Shown here one piece after another: positions 26,706-35,681 of a stretch of DNA of 64,000 bases (positions within the stretch are counted from its first letter, which is position 1; every line of letters begins with the position of its first letter). The DNA is taken from contig NZ_VTFX01000001.1 in NCBI RefSeq assembly GCF_009192775.1, positions 682,001 to 746,000 of the forward strand, in the 5' to 3' direction. This DNA comes from Arthrobacter yangruifuii. Its GTDB lineage: Bacteria > Actinomycetota > Actinomycetes > Actinomycetales > Micrococcaceae. The notes under the pieces are model-generated. The model made no database searches, was not told where the DNA came from, and worked only from the letters and a program-made list of their open reading frames with translations. The position numbers were made by a program, and so were the translations under genes.

Positions 26706-26864
26706 ATGACCAAATGGGAATACTTCATAACGCCACTTCCACTGCACACACCCGGGCAAGTCCTTAATATGCACGGGGAAGAAGGGTGGGAACTGGTGCA
26801 GATCGCGACGGCGCCGAACGGAACCGGTTCCGTGGCCTACATGAAACGTGAAAAAAGCTCATGA
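26706..26864 (+). CDS. DUF4177 small protein
   Basis: The 52-residue protein reads MTKWEYFITPLPLHTPGQVL and then GEEGWELVQIATAPNG, the core of the DUF4177 family. Such proteins are small beta-sheet proteins of unknown role. In M. tuberculosis an equivalent (Rv3678A) sits beside a RidA gene, and here the stop codon overlaps the RidA start (ATGA). The start is 35 bp from the divergent PBP start codon. Confidence 0.8.
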   Translation: MTKWEYFITPLPLHTPGQVLNMHGEEGWELVQIATAPNGTGSVAYMKREKSS

Positions 26865-27343
26865 CCGGTGCTGCCGGTGCGGTATCCGCCGTTGAAATCC
26901 GGCTGCGGGAACTGGGCCTGAGCCTTCCCGCAGTTGCCTCTCCGGTAGCTGTGTATGTCCCGGCCGTTATCACCGGGAACCTCGTCCACACCTCCGGCCA
27001 GCTGCCGTTCGTGGACGGGGCCCTGCCGGGTACGGGCAAGGTGGGTGCCGAAGTAGGCGCCGAGGATGCGGCGTCGTACGCGGCTATCTGCGCCATTAAC
27101 GCACTCGCTGCGGTGAAGGCGCAGATAGGTGACCTTGACCGCATCAGCCGGATCGTTAAGGTGGTGGGCTATGTTGCCTCCGACCCTTCCTTTACCGGCC
27201 AGCCCGGCGTTGTTAACGGTGCGTCGGAACTCCTGGGCAAGATTTTCGGCAAGGCGGGAAGCCACGCGCGTTCCGCCGTCGGCGTCGCCGTCCTGCCGTT
27301 GGATGCACCCGTGGAAATAGAAATGATCGTTGAATTTGCCTAA
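26861..27343 (+). CDS. RidA family protein (YjgF/YER057c/UK114)
   Basis: The 160-residue protein has the RidA fold. An N-terminal helical extension (VSAVEIRLRELGLSLP) is followed by VAVYVPAVITGNLVHTSGQLPFVDG, the conserved strand segment. A YVASDPSFTGQPGVVNGAS segment and a final strand (ARSAVGVAVLPLDAPVEIEMIVEFA) complete it. The subgroup with the longer N-terminus is 'YjgF-like' and has no proven activity; RidA proper deaminates enamine/imine intermediates. The Arg in SHARSAVGV is at the position of the catalytic Arg of RidA. It is coupled to DUF4177 and slightly overlaps the next NUDIX gene. Confidence 0.85.
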   Translation: MTGAAGAVSAVEIRLRELGLSLPAVASPVAVYVPAVITGNLVHTSGQLPFVDGALPGTGKVGAEVGAEDAASYAAICAINALAAVKAQIGDLDRISRIVKVVGYVASDPSFTGQPGVVNGASELLGKIFGKAGSHARSAVGVAVLPLDAPVEIEMIVEFA

Positions 27344-28247
27344 CTCGACTGTCCGGCTGTTCCCGGTAGCTCCCTCCCAGCGGGTCGCAGCCCAGAGCTG
27401 GTTTGAACGTCCCGACCGGACGCCCCGCAAACCGCGGCTGGCGTCCTCCGTGGTCCTGCTGCGGGACTCTCCGCGCGGCACGGAAACCTACCTTTCCTAC
27501 CGGCGGGGCGAATCCCCCCTGGGCAAGGTGGCTTTCCCGGGCGGCAGCATCGAGGAGAACGACGACGCCGCGGTCACCTGGTTCGGCCCGGCCCCGTCGG
27601 TATGGGCGAAGTCCCTTGGCACCGGTGACGCCCGGCTGGCGCGCCGGCACGTCGTCGCTGCGATCCGTGAGCTGTTCGAAGAGTCGGGCATCCTGCTGGC
27701 GGGGCCGGATGAGTCAACGCTGCTCGAAGGCAACCGGGGGCCGGACTGGATGGCTGCGCGGACGGCAATTGCCACCCAGGAAGCCTCCTTCCTGGAGATA
27801 CTGAGGCGGCGCGGCCTCGGTCTGCGGACAGATCTGCTGCGGCCGTTGTTCAACTGGCACAGTGCAGATTTTGCGCTGCGGCGCTTCGATACCCAGTACT
27901 TCGCTGCAGTGCAGCCGGTGGGCCAGGAACCCAGCCTGCTGACCGGCAAGGGCGTGTGGGCTTCCTGGAAACCCGCTGCGGACGTCATTGCCGCACGGGA
28001 GGGGACGGCGCTGGGCGACGAGATCGGCCAGCCGGACACCGTGGGGCTGACCCTGGGAGAGATTGCGGTTCCCGCCGTCGAATTGACGCTGGAGAAACTG
28101 GCCACGGCCCGCGGCTGCATCGCGTATCTGTCCAGCCGCAGACCCGCGGTTGTTTATCGGCCCGAATTGGTGGAAGTCGACGGCGAACCCCGTGTTGCGG
28201 TGCGCGCCGGCAGCGCCGCGGAAGGGTCTTCGCAGCACGGACGATAG
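27330..28247 (+). CDS. NUDIX hydrolase, NUDT19-like with split Nudix box
   Basis: The 305-residue protein carries a Nudix box in two pieces. FPGGSIEEND lies at 69-78, and RELFEESGILL begins at 113. About 30 residues are inserted between them, as in the NUDT19-type family, which hydrolyses CoA or acyl-CoA diphosphates. The rest follows that family: a C-terminal helical part with AVELTLEKLATARG. The TTG start at 27330 is uncertain; a second TTG at 27336 is in frame. Both fall inside the end of ridA, so translational coupling is likely. A strong terminator follows. Confidence 0.8.
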   Translation: MNLPNSTVRLFPVAPSQRVAAQSWFERPDRTPRKPRLASSVVLLRDSPRGTETYLSYRRGESPLGKVAFPGGSIEENDDAAVTWFGPAPSVWAKSLGTGDARLARRHVVAAIRELFEESGILLAGPDESTLLEGNRGPDWMAARTAIATQEASFLEILRRRGLGLRTDLLRPLFNWHSADFALRRFDTQYFAAVQPVGQEPSLLTGKGVWASWKPAADVIAAREGTALGDEIGQPDTVGLTLGEIAVPAVELTLEKLATARGCIAYLSSRRPAVVYRPELVEVDGEPRVAVRAGSAAEGSSQHGR

Positions 28248-28295
28248 TGCACGCCGATTATGGCCCGCTGCACGTTTGTGCACGGCGGTGAGCAA

Positions 28296-28337
28296 CTAAA
28301 GGCGGCGCCGGTCCTGCAGGACCGGCGCCGCCTTTAG
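28296..28337. terminator. Bidirectional terminator, 19-bp perfect stem
   Basis: CTAAAGGCGGCGCCGGTCC pairs perfectly with its complement around loop TGCA. It lies between convergent NUDIX and crp genes. Confidence 0.9.
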
Positions 28338-28351
28338 AGGTTCTTCGGGTG

Positions 28352-29029
28352 TTAGCGCGAACGCTGGCGCAGCCGCTGGACGTCAAGAATGACAACCGCG
28401 CGGGCTTCCAGGCGCAACCAGCCGCGCTGGACGAACTCAGCCAGGGCCTTGTTCACGGTCTCGCGGGAGGCGCCGACCAACTGGGCCAGTTCCTCCTGCG
28501 TCAGCTCGTGTGCAACAAGGATCCCGTCCGTTGCCGGACGGCCGAAGCGGTCGGCCAGATCAAGCAGCGCCTTGGCTACGCGGCCGGGAACGTCGGAGAA
28601 CACGAGGTCCGCCAGGGACTCGTTGGTGCGGCGAAGCCGGCGGGCAAGGGCCTGCAGCAGCTGGACGGAAACCTCGGGGCGGGTTTCAATCAGGGCGCGC
28701 AGGTTCTCGTGGCGCAGCCCGGCAAGCCGGGTCTCCGAGACGGCGGTGGCGGTGGCGTTGCGGGGAGACGGATCAAAAAGGGCCATCTCGCCGAACAGTT
28801 CCCCGGGGCCGAGGATCGCCAGCAGGTTTTCCCGGCCGTCCGGGGCGGAGCGGCCCAGCTTGATCTTGCCGGACACAATGAAATAGAGCTGGTCGCCCTG
28901 ATCACCCTCGCGGAAAACAGAGGCGCCACGTGAGAGGTCGACCTCAGTGAGCTCTTCGGTCAGGGCGGCGAAAACGTCGTCCCCCAGAGAGGCGAACAAC
29001 GGCGCGCGGCGCAGTACCTCGATATCCAT
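28352..29029 (-). CDS. crp: Crp/Fnr-family transcriptional regulator (GlxR/Crp type)
   Basis: The 225-residue protein has a cyclic-nucleotide-binding beta roll at about 1-115. Segments include ASVFREGDQGDQLYFIVSGKIKLGR and the phosphate-binding cassette GELFGEMALFDPSPRNATATA. A long dimer helix and a winged helix (VAHELTQEELAQLVGASRETVNKAL) follow. The FGEMALF...RNATA cassette fits cAMP-type binding, as in M. tuberculosis CRP and C. glutamicum GlxR. The ATG has CAGGAGA upstream. It probably regulates acs, whose upstream region carries a Crp-like palindrome (35660-35681). Confidence 0.94.
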   Translation of the reverse strand: MDIEVLRRAPLFASLGDDVFAALTEELTEVDLSRGASVFREGDQGDQLYFIVSGKIKLGRSAPDGRENLLAILGPGELFGEMALFDPSPRNATATAVSETRLAGLRHENLRALIETRPEVSVQLLQALARRLRRTNESLADLVFSDVPGRVAKALLDLADRFGRPATDGILVAHELTQEELAQLVGASRETVNKALAEFVQRGWLRLEARAVVILDVQRLRQRSR

Positions 29030-29074
29030 GAAATCTCCTGTAAATAGTGGTCTCTCCTTAATATCTTGCCGCAC

Positions 29075-29090
29075 GTCACTCCCTAGTGAC
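29075..29090. promoter_or_regulatory. Inverted repeat in the crp upstream region
   Basis: GTCACT-CCCT-AGTGAC is a perfect 6-4-6 palindrome about 46-61 bp upstream of the crp start. On the minus strand a TATTAA hexamer lies downstream of it at about 29063-29050. It may bind a regulator, possibly Crp itself. Confidence 0.35.
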
Positions 29091-29249
29091 ACCTAAAGCA
29101 CATTTGTTCACCGGTCGATCCGAAAAAGAGGGCAGAACCACAGCCGGGAAGGACCTCCCGGTGACGGCTTCCACAGGTTGTCCGGATAAACTCGCACTGC
29201 AGCGGTCTCCCGCCGCCGCGCCACCCGGTTTACACGCTTGGAGCTCTTT

Positions 29250-30431
29250 GTGCTCGGATTTACACTTCTGGACATCATCCTGCTCCTTGTCCTGCTCTTC
29301 TACCTTTTCGCCGGCCTGCGCAACGGCCTGGTGGTCACGCTCGGCGGGATTGTCGGCTTCGTTGCCGGCGCCGTTGCCGCCTTTTTCGCCATTCCGCTGG
29401 TTGCCGGCTGGGTGCCGGACAACGGGTGGCGCCTGACCGTGGTGATTGCGACGGCTGTCATCCTGGTGCTGGTGGGCCACGCCGCCGGTGCCGCCCTGGG
29501 CGGAATGATCCGGCGATGGTTGAACTTCCCGCCGCTGCGTTTCCTGGACCGCCTCCTCGGCGGAGCCGCCAACCTGGTGGTGGCTGCCCTGGTCATGGCC
29601 ATGCTGGCCTTCAGCGTCACCACGCTCGGCGTACCGTTCCTGTCCCAGCAGATCGCCGCCTCCAAGGTGCTCGGCACCATTGATGAAGCCACTCCCGTGC
29701 AGGTGAAGACCTGGAGCGCGCAGATCCGTTCCTTTACGGTGTCCGAAGGCCTGCCGACCATCCTGGACAGTGCCGCACCGCAGACGGCTGTCCCGCCCAG
29801 CGCCGAGGTGGATTCCGCGGCGCTTCGGACCGCCTCGGCGTCGGTACTCAAAATCACCGGTACGGCCTATCAGTGCGGGCAGAACCAGACCGGCTCGGGC
29901 GTGGTCGTGGCGGACGACCGCGTGGTCACCAATGCGCACGTGGTGGCCGGTGTGAATGAGCCCGTGGTGGAGGTGCCGGACGGCAGTGTGCTGCCCGGCC
30001 GGGTGGTCTACTTTGATCCGTCACGGGACCTCGCCGTCCTCGCCGTCGAGGGCCTCTCCGCCGATCCCGTTCCGCTGGGGGAGCCGCTGGCTGACGGCAC
30101 CACCGCGGCCTTCGCCGGTTATCCGGCCGGCGGCCCGTTCCGGCTGCAGGCCGCCAACATCGAGGGTCTGTCCAGTGTGGCTGTCCGGGATATCTACGGC
30201 ACCTCACCTGAGGTGCTGGAGGTCTACACCCTCGCCGCGAACGTGCAGCAGGGCAACTCCGGCGGACCGCTGCTGGACGTTGACGGCCGTCTGGCCGGAA
30301 TCATCTTCGCCAAGACCACCAGCGACCAGCCCATCGGCTACGCACTGTCCCTGGCCGAGGTGGCCCCGGTGGTGGACGGCGCGCCGGGCTACAGCACCCC
30401 CGTTTCCGCCGGCAGGTGCACCAGTAAATAG
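29250..30431 (+). CDS. marP: MarP-like membrane serine protease (CvpA domain plus trypsin-like domain)
   Basis: The protein has about 393 residues. Four N-terminal helices (from LLDIILLLVLLFYLFAG to LVVAALVMAMLAFSVTTLG) form a CvpA-like membrane domain. A linker and a periplasmic trypsin-like protease follow, with triad segments VVTNAHVV, SRDLAVL and GNSGGPLLD. Two Cys (QCGQ and near the C-terminus, GRCTSK) could form the redox-controlling disulfide known in MarP. In M. tuberculosis MarP (Rv3671c) resists acid and oxidative stress. I chose the GTG at 29250, with GGAG 6 nt upstream; an in-frame TTG lies at 29238. Confidence 0.88.
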   Translation: MLGFTLLDIILLLVLLFYLFAGLRNGLVVTLGGIVGFVAGAVAAFFAIPLVAGWVPDNGWRLTVVIATAVILVLVGHAAGAALGGMIRRWLNFPPLRFLDRLLGGAANLVVAALVMAMLAFSVTTLGVPFLSQQIAASKVLGTIDEATPVQVKTWSAQIRSFTVSEGLPTILDSAAPQTAVPPSAEVDSAALRTASASVLKITGTAYQCGQNQTGSGVVVADDRVVTNAHVVAGVNEPVVEVPDGSVLPGRVVYFDPSRDLAVLAVEGLSADPVPLGEPLADGTTAAFAGYPAGGPFRLQAANIEGLSSVAVRDIYGTSPEVLEVYTLAANVQQGNSGGPLLDVDGRLAGIIFAKTTSDQPIGYALSLAEVAPVVDGAPGYSTPVSAGRCTSK

Positions 30432-30512
30432 GGGTTCCGGTAAATAGGTCCCCGCAAGCGGGATGCCGGTGGGCAGGACGCCCGCCCCGAGCCTGCTGCC
30501 GTTCAGGCCGGA

Positions 30513-30974
30513 CTAGTCCGCGGCGGGGGCGGCGGATTCGATCAGGTACTCCACGGCCAACCGGTAGCCGCTGATGCCGGCCCCGCAGATCACCGCCTGC
30601 GCCACCGCGGAGACGAAGGAATGGTGGCGGAATTCCTCGCGCCGGTGGATGTTGCTCAGGTGCACCTCGACCACGGGAAGTTCCACGCCGGACAATGCAT
30701 CCGGGATGGCCACCGAGGTGTGGCTGTAGGCTGCGGGGTTGATAACGATGCCGTCCGCCGTGCCGCGCGCCGCGTGGATGGCATCGATCAGGTCGCCCTC
30801 ATGGTTGGACTGGACGCAGTCCACCGTCCAGCCGTGGGCCGAGGCCGCGGCAATTGCCGCAGCCTCAACGTCCGCGAGGGTGGAGCTTCCGTAGATCGCC
30901 GGTTCCCGGGTCCCCAGCAGGTTGAGGTTGGGTCCGTTGAGAACCAGGAGGTTGCGGGTGCTGGCAGTAGTCAT
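30513..30974 (-). CDS. aroQ: 3-dehydroquinate dehydratase, type II
   Basis: The enzyme removes water from 3-dehydroquinate in the shikimate or quinate pathway. The 153-residue protein has the type II signature [21 protein letters not shown] with catalytic Tyr28. [22 protein letters not shown] and the active His105 in [15 protein letters not shown] follow. The length is normal for the dodecameric family. The ATG at 30974 lies 20 bp after the stop of an upstream transporter gene on the same strand, which suggests an operon. A quinate/shikimate catabolic role is thus possible as well as biosynthesis. Confidence 0.94.
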   Translation of the reverse strand: MTTASTRNLLVLNGPNLNLLGTREPAIYGSSTLADVEAAAIAAASAHGWTVDCVQSNHEGDLIDAIHAARGTADGIVINPAAYSHTSVAIPDALSGVELPVVEVHLSNIHRREEFRHHSFVSAVAQAVICGAGISGYRLAVEYLIESAAPAAD

Positions 30975-30994
30975 GGCGTTAACTATGCCGGAGC

Positions 30995-32332
30995 TCAGGC
31001 CTGAACCTTCAGTGCCGCATCCGTGTTTTGCCCGGACATCCTGCGGGCGGCCAGCGCACCGGCAATGGTGATCAGGGACATCAAGGCCAGTACGACGCCG
31101 GGATGCCACCACGCACCGCCGGTGGCGTTGGAGAATCCCTGCGTAATGGAGGGGGTGAAGCCGGACAGGATCCCGGCGATGCTGTAGGCCAGGGACATCG
31201 CAGTGAACCCGGTGCGGGCCGGGAACAGATCAGCCATCAGTCCGCCCAGCGCCGCCCATGCCGCCGTCGGCGCGATGCCGCCGATCAGAATGGTCAGGAT
31301 GTACACGGGCGTGGTGGCGTTGCTGATGATGAAATACAGCGGGAAGGAAATCAGCAGGGTGGCGACGGCGCCGGCCAGCACCATCCGCGCGGAACCGATC
31401 CGGGTGGCCAGGAGCCCGAAAGCGGGGATGGTGGCCAGCTGCAGCACCGAACCGACCAGCGCGGCATTCAATACCGTGGACTCGGACAGTCCCAGCTGCG
31501 AGACACCGTAGGCCTGGGTGTACGTGGTCATCAGGAAGTAGGAACCGATACCCAGCAGCGCTGCCGCTGCCGCCACCAGGACGGCCCGCCACTGATGGCG
31601 CAGCACCTCCGCCAGCGGGATCCGGGTCACCTGGTGCGCCTTCGCCACGTCCTTGAAGACGGGAGTTTCATCGATGGCCAGGCGCAGGTACAGGGCAATG
31701 CCCATGAAGGGGAAGGCAAGCAGGAACGGAATGCGCCAGACGCCGGCGGCCATCGCCTCGTCGGAAACGGACGCCAGGAGCAGGAAAATGCCGGTCACCA
31801 TGATGGTGCCGACCGGGGAACCGATCTGCGGGATGGCGGCGTACAGGGCGCGCCTGCGGGCAGGGGCGTGTTCGGTGGCGATCAGGATGGAGCCGCCCCA
31901 TTCGCCGCCGACGGCAAGGCCCTGGAGCAGGCGCAGCAGCACCAGCAGCAGCGGGGCCCAGATTCCGATCGTGTTGTAGTCCGGCAGCAGGCCCACGGCT
32001 CCGGTGGCCGTACCCATCAGGACAATGGTGCCGATGAGAGAGGTTTTGCGTCCCGCCCGGTCCCCGATGTGGCCGAAGAGGATGGCGCCCAGCGGGCGGG
32101 CAACGAAGCCCATGCCGAGGGTGAGGAAGGACAGCAGGATGCCTGTCGCCGCGTCCACGTCGGGAAAGAAGATCCGGTTCAGGACCAATGCGGCGGCGGT
32201 GCCGAAAACGTAGAAGTCGTAGGACTCCAGGGCGGTGCCGATGAAGGACGCGCCGGCGACCTTGCGGGCCATCCTGGCTGACTGCGGAGAAGGCGGTGTG
32301 GCGGCTGTGGCGGCTGTGGGTGAAGTAGACAC
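30995..32332 (-). CDS. MFS transporter, metabolite:H+ symporter (MHS) family
   Basis: The 445-residue protein has twelve predicted helices. It has the MHS-family hallmarks [37 protein letters not shown] (loop 2-3) and [15 protein letters not shown]. Relatives such as ShiA, KgtP and ProP import shikimate, ketoglutarate or proline/betaine. Because it is directly followed by aroQ, import of a shikimate-pathway acid is a reasonable guess but not shown. The GTG start at 32332 has no strong Shine-Dalgarno; an ATG codon 21 residues in is an alternative. Confidence 0.85.
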   Translation of the reverse strand: MSTSPTAATAATPPSPQSARMARKVAGASFIGTALESYDFYVFGTAAALVLNRIFFPDVDAATGILLSFLTLGMGFVARPLGAILFGHIGDRAGRKTSLIGTIVLMGTATGAVGLLPDYNTIGIWAPLLLVLLRLLQGLAVGGEWGGSILIATEHAPARRRALYAAIPQIGSPVGTIMVTGIFLLLASVSDEAMAAGVWRIPFLLAFPFMGIALYLRLAIDETPVFKDVAKAHQVTRIPLAEVLRHQWRAVLVAAAAALLGIGSYFLMTTYTQAYGVSQLGLSESTVLNAALVGSVLQLATIPAFGLLATRIGSARMVLAGAVATLLISFPLYFIISNATTPVYILTILIGGIAPTAAWAALGGLMADLFPARTGFTAMSLAYSIAGILSGFTPSITQGFSNATGGAWWHPGVVLALMSLITIAGALAARRMSGQNTDAALKVQA

Positions 32333-32417
32333 GAGATGGAATTGTCCTATCCTCCGTGCGTTTCACCAAACGTGCCGCGTCCGCGCGTCATCCGGACGGT
32401 TGCGGGAGCTGTCCCGG

Positions 32418-32978
32418 CTAGGCCAGGCGGGGAAGAACCAGTGCCTTTCCGGCAGCCGTGAGTGCCGGCCCGACGGCGGTGCCGTCGCCTACGTAGCCGT
32501 GCACCATGGCTCCGTCCCGCAGCATCAGCAGCTGGTCGGCGAGGGCTCCGGCGTCCCGGGCTCCGAGCTGCTCGAGCCGTTCGGCGACGAGGGAATGCAG
32601 CCAGGCGCGGTGTTCGGACACCACGGCCCGGACGGGATGGCCGGGCTCGGTGTATTCCGCCGCCGCGTTGATGAAGGGGCAGCCGCGGAACCCGGCAGTG
32701 CACGCCTGCTCGCCCATGGCGTCGGCAAACTGCAGCAGTCCGGTGCAGGGATCCGGATCCAGGTCCTCTGCCCGGGCCCGCATAGCGGCGGACTGCTCCT
32801 GCAGGTAGGCCACCACCAGGTCATCCTTGGAACGGAAGTGGCGGTAGAAAGTCACTTTCGTGGTGCCGGCAGCGGCGATGATCCGGTCCGCACTCACGGC
32901 CCGGATGCCCTCCAGGTAAAACAGGCTCGAGGCCTGCGCCAGAATCCGTTCCCGGACGCCGGATGATTTCGCTGCCAT
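32418..32978 (-). CDS. TetR/AcrR-family regulator, divergent from ohr
   Basis: The 186-residue protein has an N-terminal TetR helix-turn-helix (about 8-55) with SADRIIAAAGTTKVTFYRHF. The ligand domain contains Cys78, Cys93 and Cys100, the last in RGCPFINAAAEY. It is divergent from the Ohr/OsmC gene, and a 22-bp palindrome lies between. The MFS gene follows 85 bp downstream on the same strand. It could be a redox or electrophile sensor controlling ohr and the transporter; this is inference. The ATG has AAAAGGA before it. Confidence 0.85.
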   Translation of the reverse strand: MAAKSSGVRERILAQASSLFYLEGIRAVSADRIIAAAGTTKVTFYRHFRSKDDLVVAYLQEQSAAMRARAEDLDPDPCTGLLQFADAMGEQACTAGFRGCPFINAAAEYTEPGHPVRAVVSEHRAWLHSLVAERLEQLGARDAGALADQLLMLRDGAMVHGYVGDGTAVGPALTAAGKALVLPRLA

Positions 32979-33029
32979 CTCGGTTCCTTTTCTTCCCCGT
33001 CGGGTTCTTCCCCGCCCGGGGCACTTGCA

Positions 33030-33051
33030 GTAGACGTACTAGTTAGTCTAC
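33030..33051. promoter_or_regulatory. Palindromic operator between tetR and ohr
   Basis: GTAGACGTACTAGTTAGTCTAC is an almost perfect 22-bp palindrome: 11-nt half sites with only two mismatched pairs, adjacent to each other. It contains TAGAC-like -10 material and lies about 37 bp before ohr and 52 bp before tetR. It is the likely TetR target. Confidence 0.65.
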
Positions 33052-33087
33052 CTTGAAGGCTACGTTTCCCCACTAAGAGGAGTTCCC

Positions 33088-33510
33088 ATGAGTGCCTTGT
33101 ACACCGCAGCTGCCACCGCCACCGGAGATGGACGCAACGGCGAAGCCCGTACCAGTGACGGAAAACTCGAAGTGAACCTCTCCACCCCGGTGGAAATGGG
33201 CGGTTCCGGGGAGGGCACCAATCCCGAACAGCTCTTCGCCACCGGTTACGCGGCCTGCTTCCTCTCCGCACTGAAGATGATTGCCCGTGCCGAAAAGGCG
33301 CCCATCTCCGACGCGGCCGTGACCGCCGACGTCAGCATCTTCAAGAACGGCGACGCCGGCTTCAAGCTGGGCGTCGAGCTGCACGTGGAGATGTCAGGGG
33401 TGGACGAAGCCACAGCGGACAAGCTCACCCAGGCCGCCCACCAGGTCTGCCCGTACTCCAACGCCACCCGCGGCAACATAGACGTGAACCTGGACGTCGT
33501 CGTCGGCTAG
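33088..33510 (+). CDS. Organic hydroperoxide resistance protein Ohr/OsmC family
   Basis: The 140-residue protein is an Ohr-type peroxiredoxin that reduces organic hydroperoxides with a dithiol. The active Cys57 sits in LFATGYAACFLSALK and the resolving Cys121 in VCPYSNATRGNI, both conserved in Ohr. The first part (LYTAAATATGDGRNGEARTSDG) matches the family start. Ohr is usually controlled by the MarR-type OhrR, but here the adjacent regulator is TetR-type. The ATG has AAGAGGAG upstream. A strong terminator follows. Confidence 0.93.
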   Translation: MSALYTAAATATGDGRNGEARTSDGKLEVNLSTPVEMGGSGEGTNPEQLFATGYAACFLSALKMIARAEKAPISDAAVTADVSIFKNGDAGFKLGVELHVEMSGVDEATADKLTQAAHQVCPYSNATRGNIDVNLDVVVG

Positions 33511-33527
33511 CTCCGGCAGGCTTCGAA

Positions 33528-33578
33528 CAAAGCAGCAGGCACCCTCCCCGGGAACCGGGAAGGGTGCCTGCTGCTTTG
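33528..33578. terminator. Bidirectional terminator between ohr and acs
   Basis: An 18-bp stem (CAAAGCAGCAGG... paired with ...CTGCTGCTTTG) continues past one mismatch with CCCGG/CCGGG around loop GAA. It lies just beyond both convergent stop codons. Confidence 0.88.
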
Positions 33579-33587
33579 CTGATCCGG

Positions 33588-35576
33588 CTAGTTCTTCAGG
33601 GACTCCGCGATCTGCTGCATCACGGTGTTGTCCGCGAGCGTGCTTGAATCGCCGGCCTCGCGTCCCTCGGCCACGTCCTTGAGCAGACGGCGCATGATCT
33701 TTCCGCTGCGGGTCTTGGGCAGTTCCGGAACCACCAGGATGTGCCTCGGCTTGGCGATCGGGCCGATTTCCTTGCCGACGTGGTTGCGCAGGGTGGTGAC
33801 AATGTCGTCGTCGTCCTTCGCGCTGCCGCGCAGGATCACGAACGCGACCACGGCCTCGCCGGTCGTCTCGTCCGCAGCGCCGACGACGGCGGCTTCGGCC
33901 ACCGACGGATGGCTCACCAGGGCTGACTCGATTTCCGTGGTGGACAGCCGGTGGCCGGATACGTTCATCACGTCATCCACCCGGCCAAGCAGCCAGATGT
34001 CGCCGTCCTCGTCCTTCTTCGCGCCGTCCCCGGCGAAGTACATGGTGTCGAACCGGTTCCAGTAGGTCTCCTTGAAGCGTTCCGGATCTCCCCAGATGCC
34101 GCGCAGCATGGCGGGCCAGGGTTCCTTGATGACCAGGAAGCCGCCGGATCCATTGGGGACCGGTTCGCCCATCTCATCCACCACGTCCACGGAAATACCC
34201 GGAACCGCCACCTGGGCGGAGCCCGGCTTGGTGGCCGTGACGCCCGGCATCGGGGCAATCATGTGACCGCCGGTTTCCGTCTGCCACCAGGTGTCGACAA
34301 TGGGGGCCGGGTGGTCCTTCTTGCCGCCGTTTCCGCCGATCACCTGGCGGTACCACATCCAGGCTTCCGGGTTGATGGGTTCGCCCACGGAACCCAGCAC
34401 GCGGATGGAGTCGAGGTTGAACTTCTGCGGAATGTCCCGGCCCCACTTCATGCAGGTACGGATGGCGGTCGGGGCGGTGTAGAGGATGGATACCTTGTAT
34501 TTCTCCACCAGTTCCCACCACCGGCCCTGGTGCGGAGTGTCGGGGGTGCCTTCATAGATCAGCTGGGTGGCTCCGTTGACCAGGGGCGCGTAGGTCACGT
34601 AGCTGTGGCCCGTGACCCAGCCGATGTCCGCGGTGCACCAGTAGACATCCGTTTCGGGGTGCAGGTCGAAGGTGTTGCGGTGCGTGAACGCCGTCTGGGT
34701 GAGGAACCCGCCGGTGGTGTGGAGGATGCCCTTGGGTTTTCCCGTGGTGCCGGAGGTGTAGAGGATGAACAGCGGGTGTTCAGAGTCATGGGCCACGGCC
34801 GTATGCTCGGCGCTCGCCGTGTCCACGACGTCGTGCCACCAGTTGTCCAGGCCCTCGTTCCATTCCACCGGCTCCCCGTTGCGGCGGACCACCAGGACGT
34901 TGTCCACGGTGTGGCCCGGCTTCGCGAGGGCTTCATCCACGGCGGGTTTAAGTGCGCTGGGCTTGCCTCGGCGGTAGGAGCCGTCCGCCGTGACCACGAG
35001 TTTGGCCTCGGCATCGTCGATCCGGCTGCGCAGGGCGTCGGCGGAGAACCCGCCGAAGACCACCGAGTGCACGGCGCCGATCCGGGCGCAGGCAAGCATG
35101 GTGATGACGGCTTCGGGAATCATCGGGAGGTACACCGCAACGCGGTCGCCCTTGGCCACTCCCAGGGATTCGAAGGCGTTGGCGGCTTTCTTGACCTCCT
35201 CGGTCAGCTGAGCATAGGTATAGCTACGCGTGTCCCCGGGCTCGCCCTCGAAATAGATGGCCACGCGGTCTCCGCGGCCCTCTTCGACATGCCGGTCCAG
35301 GGCGTTGTACGCGGCGTTCAGGGTGCCCCCGACAAACCACTTGGCGAAGGGTGCATCGCTCCAGTCCAGCGCCTGGGTGAAGTCCCGGTCCCAGGTCAGG
35401 ATGTCCCGGGCCTGGCGTGCCCAGAACTCGGGGCCGTCGGCTGCCGCTTCTTCGTACAGTGAGGACGTGGCCACTGCTGATGCTGCGAATTCGGCACTCG
35501 GCGGGAAGCTTCGGCTTTCATGCAGCAGGTTCTCGAAGGCGTCTCCGTGCTTCTTTGCAGGGGACTGATCAGACAT
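33588..35576 (-). CDS. acs: Acetyl-coenzyme A synthetase
   Basis: Acs activates acetate with ATP and CoA through acetyl-AMP. The 662-residue protein shows [17 protein letters not shown], the P-loop [13 protein letters not shown] and [11 protein letters not shown]. The regulatory C-terminal [13 protein letters not shown] contains the Lys that is acetylated by Pat-type enzymes. The length is normal. The ATG at 35576 is preceded by AAAGGG; an upstream extension is not Acs-like. A Crp-like palindrome lies about 84-105 bp upstream, consistent with cAMP-linked control of acetate use. Confidence 0.97.
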   Translation of the reverse strand: MSDQSPAKKHGDAFENLLHESRSFPPSAEFAASAVATSSLYEEAAADGPEFWARQARDILTWDRDFTQALDWSDAPFAKWFVGGTLNAAYNALDRHVEEGRGDRVAIYFEGEPGDTRSYTYAQLTEEVKKAANAFESLGVAKGDRVAVYLPMIPEAVITMLACARIGAVHSVVFGGFSADALRSRIDDAEAKLVVTADGSYRRGKPSALKPAVDEALAKPGHTVDNVLVVRRNGEPVEWNEGLDNWWHDVVDTASAEHTAVAHDSEHPLFILYTSGTTGKPKGILHTTGGFLTQTAFTHRNTFDLHPETDVYWCTADIGWVTGHSYVTYAPLVNGATQLIYEGTPDTPHQGRWWELVEKYKVSILYTAPTAIRTCMKWGRDIPQKFNLDSIRVLGSVGEPINPEAWMWYRQVIGGNGGKKDHPAPIVDTWWQTETGGHMIAPMPGVTATKPGSAQVAVPGISVDVVDEMGEPVPNGSGGFLVIKEPWPAMLRGIWGDPERFKETYWNRFDTMYFAGDGAKKDEDGDIWLLGRVDDVMNVSGHRLSTTEIESALVSHPSVAEAAVVGAADETTGEAVVAFVILRGSAKDDDDIVTTLRNHVGKEIGPIAKPRHILVVPELPKTRSGKIMRRLLKDVAEGREAGDSSTLADNTVMQQIAESLKN

Positions 35577-35659
35577 GGTTGAACCCTTTCGCTTCGCTTT
35601 CCAGTCCATCACTTGGTGATGGTGCATGGCTGGCCACCAGCCTATCGCTGGAACGAGGA

Positions 35660-35681
35660 CTCTGTGGCGGCGGTCACAGAG
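35660..35681. promoter_or_regulatory. Crp/GlxR-type binding site upstream of acs
   Basis: CTCTGTG-GCGGCGGT-CACAGAG has perfect 7-bp arms. It contains TGTGG-N6-TCACA (35663-35678), one base from the consensus TGTGA-N6-TCACA. It lies about 94 bp before acs on one side and about 210 bp before the membrane-protein gene on the other. Nothing else clear is seen in the 35577-35879 gap. Confidence 0.7.
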
